A DNA stretch of 64,000 nt from Neostapfia colusana (lineage: Eukaryota; Streptophyta; Magnoliopsida; Poales; Poaceae): contig JASWHV010000012.1 in NCBI GenBank assembly GCA_030760725.1, positions 49,507,652-49,571,651 of the forward strand, read 5' to 3'. Numbering within the stretch: the first letter of the stretch is position 1; each line of letters begins with the position of its first letter. Under the pieces are notes generated by a model that was not told where the DNA came from, searched no databases, and worked only from the letters and a program-made list of their open reading frames with translations. Below are positions 31,365-40,608 of this stretch, piece after piece. A program made the position numbers and the translations under genes.

Positions 31365-32355
31365 TCCCTCCCCCCTTAAAAGAATCTCGTCTCGAGATTC
31401 CAAAGGAAAAGCAAAGTGGGGAAAACTTTACCGGGTATATGATGATAGCATGTCCGGATAATATGTCCGGAGATAGTCCTCGCTTTCCCATGTCGCCTCA
31501 TCAGCGGTATGGTTGCTCCACAAGACCTTGTAGAACCATAAGGTCCGGTTTCTTGATGCACGAGTCTTTTCATCGATAATCTGGATTGGATACTCCGTGT
31601 ACGTGAGGTCCGGTTGAAGAACTTCTATGTCTTCAGTGCGGATTCCAGCAGAGGCTTTGAGGAACTTCCTCAGCTGAGAAATATGGAAGACGTTGTGAAT
31701 TCCTGTGAGCGACGCTGGTAAATCCAAGCGATAGGCCACGGGTCCGCATTTTTCAATGACTGCGAACGGACCAATGAATCGCGGCGCAAGTTTACCCTTC
31801 ACTCCGAAACGATGAACTCCCTTCATCGGAGACACACGGACATAAACATGGTCCCCGATGTCGAAGTGAAGAGGTCGGCGTCTTTTATCCGCATAGCTCT
31901 TCTGACGATATTGAGCGGCCTTAAGATTGGTTTGTATTACTCGCACTCGTTCTTCAGCCTCATTCACAAGTGCAATACCGTAGATAACTCGCTCACCAGA
32001 CTCGCACCAGTTAAGGGGTGTGCGGCATTTCCGGCCGTAGAGAGCTTCATACGGCGCCATCTTAATGCTAGCTTGATATCCATTGTTGTAAGAAAACTCC
32101 GCCAACAGCAAATGATCGTCCCAATTCTTGCCGTGGTGGATGGCACAAGCGCGTAGCATATCTTCCAGCACTTGGTTCACCCGTTCAGTTTGACCATCCG
32201 TCTGCGGGTGATACGCGGAGCTTCGGATCAGTTTGGTCCCCAATGATGCGTGCAGCTGTTCCCAAAACCGAGAGATGAACAGCGCACCGCGATCTGAAAT
32301 AATGGAGTGGGGAACACCGTGCAAGCACAAGATCCTTGCAATATACAGCTCCGTG
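31365..32355 (-). pseudogene. Second polypurine tract and integrase 3' half
   Basis: A polypurine tract (minus strand AAGGGGGGAGGGA, at 31365-31377) and an integrase C-terminal half lie outside element C. The integrase runs on the minus strand from YIARILCLHGVP (32355) to the stop at 31428 without interruption. It has SIISDRGALFIS, ERVNQVLEDML and the EATWESEDYLRTYYP chromodomain end, and it retains the base missing in C. At 32356 it changes abruptly to gypsy B LTR sequence at the same point as the fragment in B's 5' LTR. It is best read as recombination between a C-type copy and the integrase piece in B's 3' LTR. Confidence 0.88.
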
Positions 32356-33588
32356 TCAGCCATGCCAGGATAACAGTGCCATCACAAGGCCAAATATAGG
32401 TGCAGCTTAGCTGACTAATTAGGTAAGTTGCTAGATTTTTATGGACCGTGGAAGGCGCGGGGAATGGGAGTCGAGTGAGGACTGCCCTGGGAACTACATG
32501 GCACAAGAGAGGGCCCGTGGGTGGGAGAATTGGAGATTCTAGCCTGCTGGTGAAACCTTAGTGAGTCCATACATCTAGTAGCCCCTTTGTAAAGGCTATT
32601 TTGTGATCTCTTGACCATACACCGACGGTTGTGTACTGGTATAATGGAGGTTCTGCAATCGCCGACGGGTGACGAAATCACAAACTTGTGGGTAAAGTGG
32701 TGCAAACTCTGCAGAGTCTAAAACTATCATGATAGCCGAGCTTACGGTCACGAGCGCCTGTACAACTCACATGATTAGATGGGATGGTTATTGGGAGGTT
32801 ATGGTTTTTGGTTATTGGTTAGTTATAGTTTGGTTTTTGGGACTGTTGAGTCCGGGTAATGATATTGGTTGCATGACTGTTGAGTCATGGCAATGAGATT
32901 TGGTCTCGGAATGAGACGGAATTGAATATGAAATGATATGGTAGTGAATACGAGATGGTATTCATCAGATGGTAGTGAATACGAGATGGTATTCATGAGC
33001 AAAGTTGAGAAAGATTAATGTCTAGTTGAGACATGGAAAGGGACAAATCATGATGGAGGTATGTTAATGTTTAAATACATGTTGGGATTACATTCACTTA
33101 AAGCTAAGTTGTTGTTTTTATCATGTTTTGAGAATTAAACTTTGCTTTCCACAATGAGCCTTTTATACCTGCCTTGTTGTGAGCTACATATCATATTTTC
33201 CCGCACTTGCTGAGTACGTCATGTACTCAAACTTGCATTATCATACATCATCAACAACAGGAGAGGAGTACTATGAAGACCCCGTGGAGTACTAGGAGTG
33301 TGCTGCCCCGTCAACTTGCCTGTGGGGATGGAGTAGAGATGGAGCTTCTGTTGCTGCTGCTTAGATTGCTTCCGCACTAGTTAGAAGACTTCCGCTGCTA
33401 GAATAAGACTTCCGCTGCTAGAATGAGTCCAAGACTCATGAGACTTTGTAATAAACCCTGTTATTCGTGGTTATATATATTCTGAATTCAGTTTGTGAAG
33501 TACATGTGTATGTGTGATGAACATCCTGGGCACACATACGCATCAGTCTCGATTTTGAGGGGTTTCCTCTCGGAACTAGGGCGTCAAA
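32356..33588 (+). repeat. 3' LTR of gypsy B, right part
   Basis: Matches 16389-17641 from CCATGCCAGGATAAC to the LTR end. The U3 and promoter half of this LTR are missing. It has two copies, not three, of the GACTTCCGCTGCTA repeat. The end reads GGGCGTCAAA with one change from the 5' LTR. Confidence 0.88.
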
Positions 33589-33593
33589 AGATC
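33589..33593. other. Target-site duplication AGATC (right copy)
   Basis: Right-hand partner of 14668-14672. Copia A gag resumes immediately as AAGTATGCACGCAGTG. Confidence 0.95.
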
Positions 33594-33974
33594 AAGTATG
33601 CACGCAGTGCATACTCGGTCACAAGACCTCCTAATGTCAAATATGGCATTGGATATTCTTATGGTGAAAAGCAAAACGCTAGAAGCCACAAGAATAACAA
33701 GGGTTGCATTGCCTTTGTCAAGGAAAACTCTTCTCAAGTTAGAAAACTTAATAATGTTGATAAATTTAACACTTTGAACACATATGAACAACAACTTCTA
33801 TTTAGAACTTTTGATGCTTCATATGTACTTTTGAAAAGTAATCTTGGAAGAGTTTATGCTAAATATGTTGGGCCACGCCATGGGAACACCAAGTCTCATG
33901 TGTGGGTGCCCAAATCACTTGTGACTAACCTCAAAGGACCCAAGCAAGCTTGGGTACCTAAGACCAAGGCATAA
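33594..33974 (+). pseudogene. Gag C-terminal part of copia A
   Basis: Continues the gag broken at 14672 (KYARSAYSVTRPPNVKYGIG) to a TAA at 33972-33974. It ends in a conserved GPRHGNTKSHVWVPKSLV block, a segment that precedes protease in SIRE-type elements. The equivalent in element E is 49043-49425, with a premature TAA at 49237. Directly after the stop is TTTGTCTTTTGCAG (33975-33988), a good 3' splice-site lookalike. Confidence 0.8.
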
Positions 33975-35611
33975 TTTGTCTTTTGCAGACTTCTTCATAC
34001 GGTGGAGCAAAATGGGTGTTAGATAGTGGATGCACCAATCACATGACCGAAGAAAGAAGAATGTTCGTGGAATATGAAGAAAATGAAGATCCAAGCAAAG
34101 GCATTTACTTTGGTGATAATAGTCAAAGAAGAGTGCTTGGTATCGGTAAAATTGCAATTTCATCACAACATACTCTCTCTCATGTTTTACACGTTGAATC
34201 CTTGGATTATAACCTTTTGTCCATATCTCAATTATGTGACAAGGGTTATAATTGTTTATTCACTAATGAGGGTGTGACTGTCTCTAGAAGGAGTGATAAC
34301 TCAATTGCATTCAAGGGTGTGTTAAAGGGAAAACTTTATCTAGTTCACTTCAACAAGGATAAAACCGAACTTGACACATGCTTGATTACAAAGAACAACA
34401 TAGGTTGGCTGTGGCATAGACGGCTAGCACTTGTTGGTATGAGGAATCTTCAAAAACTCCTTAAAGGCGATCACATCCGAGGTTTAAAGGATGTTGTTTT
34501 TGAGAAAGACAGGCCTTGTAGAGCGTGCCAAGAAGGGAAGCAAGTAGGAGCACCCCATCCCGCGAAGAATGTCATGACTACAACAAGACCGCTTGATCTC
34601 CTCCACATGGATCTATTCGGTCCAATTGCTTACATAAGCGTCGACGGTAATAAATACGGTCTAGTCGTTGTTGATGATTTTTCACGCTTCACATGGGTTT
34701 TCTTTTTGCATGATAAGACAGAAACTCAAGGAACCCTCAAGAAGTTCATCAAGCATTCCCAAAATGAATTCTCATTGAAGATCAAGAACATACGAAGTGA
34801 CAATGGAACAGAATTCAAGAACACCCAAGTTGAGGAGTATCTAGATGAAGAAGGGATAAAGCACGAATTTTCAGCACCATATACTCCTCAACAAAACGGA
34901 GTAGCCGAAAGGAAGAACAGAACTCTCATTAAGATGACGAGGACAATGCTCGATGAATACAAGACTTCGGATAGGTTTTGGGCTGAAGCGGTTAACACCG
35001 CTTGTCACGCCATAAACCGACTATATCTTCATCGGTTGCTCAAGAAAACTTCATATGAACTACTCATATATCAAGAAGAAGCTTCATGTCAAGCATTGAG
35101 AAGAATGGCATTGGGTGACGTTCGACCACAAGTGCCACCTTCAAATGCGAATGAAGAAAATGAGCCACAGGTGGAGGAAAATGATCAAGAGGGAGCTTCC
35201 TTACAAGATCAAACTCAAGAAAATCAAGAAGATCAAAACATCAATGAGGGCAACTATCCAGGGGGAGAAGAAGATGATAATGAAGATTCAAGACCACAAG
35301 TGCCACATCCTAGAGTACAACAAAGCATCCAAAGAGATCACCCCGTCGACAACATAATCGGTGACATCCTAAAGGGAGTAATAACTCGATCTCGCATAGC
35401 AAATTTTTATGAACACTATTCTTTTGTATCTTCTTTGGAACCATACAGGGTTGAGGATGCATTAAAAGATCCAGATTTGGTGATGGCGATGCAAGAAGAA
35501 TTGAACAACTTCAAAAGGAACGAAGTTTGGGAGCTTTTGAAAGACCCAAGTCCAACGTCGTCAGCACTAAATGGGTCTTCCGCAGCAAGTAAGACGAACA
35601 TGGAGTGGTAA
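33975..35611 (+). pseudogene. Protease and integrase of copia A
   Basis: The frame is open from just after the gag stop and has no ATG at its start. The aspartic protease motif DSGCTNHMT is at about 34013. The integrase zinc domain has WLWHRRLALVGMRN and CRACQEGKQVG. The core has LLHMDLFGPIAY (Asp), IRSDNGTEFKN (Asp) and QQNGVAERKNRT (Glu). After KTSYELL (about 35066) roughly 250 bp present in element E (from about 50516 to 50762) are missing, without loss of frame. A Glu/Asp/Gln-rich linker follows. One missing base near 35540 shifts the frame and a TAA then interrupts the start of RT. Protease matures the polyprotein; integrase inserts the cDNA. Confidence 0.9.
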
Positions 35612-36969
35612 CAAGGAACAAGGCACGACTTGTGGCAAAAGGATACTCACAAGTTGAAGGTTTGGATTTCAACGAGATTTTTGCTCCCGTAGCTAGACTT
35701 GATTCGATTCGTATATTACTTGCATATGCTACTCACCATGATTTCAAGCTTTATCAAATGGACGTGAAAAGCGCCTTTCTCAACGGACCGATCAAGGAGG
35801 AGGTGTACGTGGAGAAACCACCCGGTTTTAAAGATCAAGAGTGCCCCGACTATGTATTCAAACTGTGTAAGGCTCTCTATGGCCTCAAACAAGCTCCTAG
35901 AGCTTGGCATGAGTGCCTTAGAGATTTTTTGATTGAAAATGACTTCAAGATTGAAAAAGTTGATTACACTTTGTTTACTAAACACTTTGATGATGATCTC
36001 TTCATTTTCCAAATCTATGTTGACGATATTATATTTGGTTCAACTAACAAATCCTTTTGTCAAGAATTTAGTAAGATTATGACAGATAGATTTGAGATGT
36101 CCATTATAGGAGAGTTGAGGTACTTTTTGGGATTCCAAGTGAAGCAACAAAAGGACGGGACGTTCATAAGCCAAACAAAGTACACTCAAGACATTCTCAA
36201 GAAGTTTGGAATGGACAAAGCAAAGCCCATAAAGACTCCCATGGCGACAAATGGATACTTGGATCTCAACGAAGACGGACCAAATGTGGATCAAAAAGTC
36301 TATCGTTCCATGATTGGCTCCTTACTTTATTTTTGTGCATCTAGACCTGATATCATGTTGACTGTATGTTTGTGTGCAAGGTTTCAAGCCAATCCTAAGG
36401 AATGTCATTTGACAACCGTTAAAAGGATCTTGAGATATTTAGTTCATACACCCAACCTAGGCCTTTGGTATCCCAAAGGTTCAAAATTCAATCTCATTGG
36501 ATACTCCGATGCAGATTATGTCGGATGCAAGGTAGATAGAAAAGGTAATTCCGGTACTTGCCAATTCCTAGGTAGATCCTTAGTTTCTTGGTCATCCAAG
36601 AAACAAAATTCGATTGCCTTATCCACGGCCGAAGCGGAGTATGTTGCAGCCGGGAGTTGTTGTGCACAACTCCTTTGGATGCGACAAACTCTAAGGGATT
36701 ACGGTTACAATATGAGCCGTATTCCACTCCTTTGTGACAATGAGAGTGCAATTAAAATTGCCCATAACCCTGTTGAGCACTCTAGAACCAAACACATAGA
36801 TATTCGGCATCATTTTTTGAGAGATCACTCAATGAAAGGAGACATAGACATTTCCCATGTCAACAATAAAAAACAACTAGCCGATATCTTTACCAAGCCA
36901 CTTGATGAAAAACGCTTTTGTGAGCTCCGAAATGAACTAAATATTCTTGATGCTCGGAACGTGGCTTGA
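35612..36969 (+). CDS. Reverse transcriptase-RNase H of copia A
   Basis: Open to the TGA at 36967-36969. The RT domain starts TRNKARLVAKGYSQVEGLDF and has QMDVKSAFLNG (first Asp), LYGLKQAPRAW and the active site IYVDDIIFG (about 36017). RNase H has LIGYSDADYVG (Asp), ALSTAEAEYVAA (Glu) and LLCDNESAIKIA (Asp), ending KHIDIRHHFLRD. All catalytic residues of both enzymes are visible and the frame is uninterrupted. It is nevertheless cut off from protease-integrase by the frame shift near 35540 and the stop just upstream. It makes element cDNA from RNA. Equivalent in E: 51290-52460, where the active site is deleted. Confidence 0.93.
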
Positions 36970-37180
36970 AAACTTGCATACCTGTATGCCATCCTCAAAA
37001 TCATGTTAATTGTGTTGAAAAATCATCTCTCTCTATTCTTCTCCTAAAAACTATGTTAGTTACTTGATCTTGATGAATTATGGTCATAGCTTGATTGTTG
37101 TATGTTTACTGATCATATTCATCAAGAATATATGTGTGTCTTTGTCCCCTATTCCTTATTAGGAACCATTGAATACACAT
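36970..37180 (+). other. Spacer between pol and the post-pol ORF, copia A
   Basis: AT-rich spacer, matched by 52461-52690 in E. In A, about 1.2 kb that follows in E (52708-53890) is missing: GGGACCAC joins directly to GACTCCAGTGG. Confidence 0.6.
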
Positions 37181-38331
37181 ATATATAAGTGTTTTGTATT
37201 TTTCTATACAAGGGACCACGGATCGACTCCAGTGGTCCGCAGCCAATGGATCGACTGGACACATTTTGAAAGGAAGAGCTGTGAAGCCTTTGAGGAGGTA
37301 ATAGAGGCTGCAGAGAGACACGGACTCAAGGACTCGCTCTCCTTTAGATACAACTGGAATGATGAGATCATCACCCAGTTCTTTGCAACTAGCCACTTTG
37401 CCCACGATGAAGAAGAGAGAGTGACTTGTATGACACATGGATCCAAGTACACAGTTTCCTATATTGAGTTTGCCAGACTGCTGCACCTTGAGGACACCAG
37501 CAATAATGAGATTGTGATTCACAATATTTGTGTTGTGGAGAAGGACAAGATGGAATTCCTCTATGATACTCGACTCCCATACAATCCTCCCTCAACCAAG
37601 AACATGAAGCCCTTCTTCATTATTCTCAACAGAGTGCTCCAGAAGACCATTGCTCCAAAGGATGGAGATGCCGGGAGTGTCCAAGGTTACTTGAGAACCT
37701 TGATGAAAGTAATCAGCAGGAGGAGAAAATTTGATATCTTCGATTACATTTGGAATGACATGGTGAACATATCCTGCACACCAAACCGTTCCTGTGGCTA
37801 TGCACCATACTTGATGTTCATGATTGAAAAAGTCACAGGAATTGAGTTTGTGAAGGATGTGGAGCACACTGCTCTAAGGCCTCAGAAGCCTCCTCAAGCT
37901 TCTCTCCCAGATGCTCCCTCACCTGGCTCACTTGAAGAACATCCAGAGAGAGCTCAAGAAGATGCAAGGCCTTCATCCAAGACTAGGGCCCTCCTCACAA
38001 AGGGTCCCCTAGTGGGATTATGAAGTATTTGGCTGCTATCTTTGGTTCTTGCCGCAAAACTGAGGTGAAGCTTCATAAGATGAACAAGGCAAGAAAAGAA
38101 TAAATGAGATACATGAAGGCCAATGTCAAAGCAATATGCCAAAAACTGGAGATTGAGCCTATTGGATCTCCAGTCATCTCAGAGGACTCTGCATCTGACT
38201 TCACAGAGCTTCCTCCTCTCTATCCATCAGAGCATTCCTACTTTGGCTCCCGGGGCACGATGAGTGGTTCTTCTCCTCCTCCTTCTCAGCCTGATGATGA
38301 AGACGAAGAAAGGATTGACAACGATGAGTGA
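37181..38331 (+). pseudogene. Post-pol ORF of copia A, 5'-truncated
   Basis: A protein frame follows pol with SQWIDWTHFERKSCEAF, FRYNWNDEIITQFFATSHF, VTCMTHGSKYTVSYIEFARLL and RTLMKVISRRRKF. This resembles the plant retroelement-associated proteins often labelled 'putative plant transposon protein', found downstream of pol in SIRE-type elements. Its role is unknown. A one-base loss near 38000 ends the main frame at 38023. The C-terminal part (KYLAAIFGSCRKTEV, then MRYMKANVKAICQKLEIEPIGSP and an acidic tail) continues after a TAA at 38101-38103. The N-terminal third kept in E (53487-53890) is deleted here. Confidence 0.7.
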
Positions 38332-38773
38332 GCCAGCGACGACAAGTAGATCCCTCCTCTCCTTCTTTTTAGTGCCTTGATGCAATAGGGGGAGAGATTG
38401 AGGGGGAGTCTTAGGTCGTAGGTTCTTCTTTTTGTGTCCTAGTTTAAGAAGTGGGCTTTTGTAAGACTTATGTTATCATTATGCTTTTGGACATGTGCTG
38501 TGAAATGATGACTATGTTATGCTTATGATTAATGGTGTGTGTTTAAAACTGCTATGTAGGCTTGAGACTCTTAATGATATTATGATTATGCTTATTATGA
38601 TATTTACATCAAAATTATTGCTCACACACATAGTTTTGCACCCCACCATAAAGAGTGCACATATGTCTTATGTCTACATTGCCTATTTTGCTCAAAGCTC
38701 ATATGTGCACACTTTATGAAAATCTGAATTTTTATCATATTTGTGTCATCTCAATTGGTTGTCATCAATCACC
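38332..38773 (+). other. 3' untranslated region of copia A
   Basis: Sequence between the post-pol ORF and the polypurine tract. It includes GGGGGAGAGATTGAGGGGGAG at 38389-38409, a second purine-rich tract about 380 bp upstream of the LTR that is shared with E (55047-55067). It could be an accessory plus-strand primer. Confidence 0.5.
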
Positions 38774-38787
38774 AAAAAGGGGGAGAT
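38774..38787 (+). other. Polypurine tract of copia A
   Basis: AAAAAGGGGGAGAT lies immediately before the LTR start TGAAAGTGC. It is identical to 55431-55444 in E. Confidence 0.9.
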
Positions 38788-40202
38788 TGAAAGTGCATCT
38801 AGGCATCCCTTGTGGGTTTTGGTTGATTTATGACAAACAAATGAGACCCTAACAAAATCGTTGAGATGAGCGCAAGTTTTTAAAGAAATTAGGAAGAAAG
38901 TGCAAAAAGAAAGGAGAATGAGGATCTAAAATGATAAGAGCTCAGGAGCTGAAAAGATTAGATTACTTAGTATAGAGTGTGTTGGAGAAACATACCCCAA
39001 GAGCTCAAGCGAAAGAAATCACACTAACTGTACAAAAAATCAGCATGTGCGGACTAGTCCGATTTCTCTCTGACTAGAAAACGGACAAGTCCTCCAAGTG
39101 CGGACTTGTCCTCAGTCCTCACTTTCTCCACACAGCGGACTAGTCCGATATGGACCGGACTAGTCCGATATGTCTGTGACTAGAGAACGGACAAGTCCGC
39201 CAAGTCCGGACTTGTCCATAATCTACAAAGTTCTCACCACAGCGGACTAGTCCGATATGGACCGGACTAGTCCGATTTATCTTTGAATAGACAACGGACT
39301 AGTCCGCACTCTTACGGACTAGTCCAGTATCTCACAACACTTAGGGTTTTCTACACGCCGCACACCGGACTAGTCCGGAGTCCACCACGGACAAGTCCGG
39401 ACATCGCAAACCCTAACGGTAACCTTTGGAAACCCTAGTATAAATAGAGGTGTACGGCCATACTACAAGCTCTCTCGACCCCCTGCGTCGTCACACCTTC
39501 CAAGAGCCCAAAATTCACATCTCTCCACATATTCTAACCCTAAAAGGATCAAATCTTTTAGGATTAGCAATTGATTAAAGGAGAGACTTGTTCTACACAT
39601 CTTGAGCTCTTGCGCTAGATCTCTCGCACACTCTTGTTCATTTATTGTACATCTTTTGAGTGTGCTTGGTGGTATTTATTCATTGTAATTCTTGGGGAGC
39701 CATCAACTTGTGAGAAGGCCCCTTGAACGATTTATTTGCCCTTTGTGATTAGTGGAAGAGAATCGACCTCCGTGGCGATTCGACCAAGGTAGGGTTGGTG
39801 AAGACTCGGTCCTTCGTAGACTCCTCAACGGGGACGTAGATTTCCTTCGTGGAATCGAACCTCGGGATAAAATCTTGTCTTTTACGCTTGTGTTTTATTG
39901 TTCATCATATTCTAGCATTTACTTAATCTGGTGTAATTCACGTTGAAACATTGAAACTAAAGTTGATCTCTGTCATTCGTTGTTTCACTGTTGTAATACA
40001 TCTAAGTTCCCAATTAATTTCCGATGCATAGGGTACTAGAAGTAAAATATTGATCAACCTTGATCTTTCTAGTCCACGCATATCGGATAGTCCGCACAGT
40101 ACCGGACTAGTCCGATTTCCCTGTATTTGATAAATCTATTAGGTGTTTCAGGGATTAAAAAAGAATCGAAAAGCCTATTCACCCCCCTCTAGGCTACATT
40201 CA
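38788..40202 (+). repeat. 3' LTR of copia A (complete)
   Basis: 1415 bp, TGAAAGTGC to CTACATTCA. It contains 13 palindrome sites in 39050-39399 against eight in the 5' LTR. A TATA box is at 39439-39447. A U5 tail absent from the 5' LTR has one more palindrome at about 40101-40112. The open frame at 39752-39946 is the same chance frame that became joined to gag in the 5' LTR. Confidence 0.88.
39050..39399. repeat. CGGACTAGTCCG palindrome array, A 3' LTR
   Basis: Thirteen sites at 39050, 39082, 39101, 39136, 39156, 39188, 39207, 39243, 39263, 39295, 39315, 39366 and 39388. Central dinucleotides are TA (eight), AA (three) or TT (two), while the CGGAC and GTCC(G) arms persist. Pairs about 20 bp apart recur every 50-55 bp, which indicates tandem expansion of a two-site module. 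Confidence 0.9.
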
Positions 40203-40608
40203 GAAATAAATAGCATAGAAAAATTTTCATCACCTAAGGGGACTAATTCATAAATAAACCTGAATCAATTTTAAACATAATTACTGTGTTAATATTTAAT
40301 AAAATATGCATTGATTAATTTAACATTGGTCAAATTAATCACACATATTGCTTAATATCTTATTCATAATTAGTTTATTTGAGCAAAGCATGATCATGAA
40401 TAAATGCTTGTAAAATAAAGTATATATAACTAAATAGAAATATTATATTTTATCTTTCATGTTGGCTATTAACAAAATACAATATTCAAAACATCTTAAA
40501 AATCATAATTTTGTCTTTCACGTTGGCTACTCGACAAAATTTAATTTAACAATATAATCAATATATAGATATTGTGTGTTTGTCTTTCATGTTAGCTACT
40601 TGATAAAA
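40203..40608. repeat. AT-rich tandem repeat, left half
   Basis: AT-rich DNA. Its right part holds three units of a TTGTCTTTCAYGTTGGCTAC motif followed by TTGACAAAAT (about 40450, 40513 and 40580). Three more occur after the solo LTR (44044-44215). Outside these units no gene or element is recognised. Confidence 0.7.
40604..40608. other. Target-site duplication TAAAA (left copy)
   Basis: TAAAA here and at 44022-44026 flank the solo LTR exactly. Confidence 0.9.

Larger units (their letters stand above)
14673..33588 (+). mobile_element. Ty3/gypsy element B inserted in gag of copia A
   Basis: Bounded by TGTGACACCC and by GGGCGTCAAA (mutated from GGGCGTCACA, as in the 5' LTR end), with AGATC duplications outside. 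It contains a 5' LTR, primer site and leader, a gag start, then element C in reverse orientation, a second integrase segment, and only the right part of the 3' LTR. B's own pol is gone. LTR similarity to solo LTR D and a gag of the Retrotrans_gag type suggest a chromovirus (Del/Tekay-like), but no B pol remains to confirm it. Confidence 0.88.
11666..40202 (+). mobile_element. Ty1/copia element A (SIRE/Maximus-like), host of nested insertions
   Basis: Plus-strand order is 5' LTR, tRNA-Met primer site, gag (split by gypsy B at 14673-33588), protease-integrase-RT-RNase H, post-pol ORF, polypurine tract and 3' LTR. Without the 18.9-kb insertion the element would be about 9.6 kb. The long coiled-coil gag tail and the post-pol ORF fit the SIRE/Maximus class. 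It is inactive because of gag and pol frame shifts, an integrase deletion and a truncated post-pol ORF. The flanks do not match: left is Tat gypsy DNA, with last five bases GCTAT; right is AT-rich DNA beginning GAAAT. It is therefore not a simple undisturbed insertion. Confidence 0.85.

Noticed and set aside
31365..31369. TCCCT at the right edge of C as a target duplication of TCCGC (18883-18887)
   Set aside because: TCCCT is part of the polypurine tract complement that follows the LTR start in C itself (22944-22948), so the resemblance is accidental.
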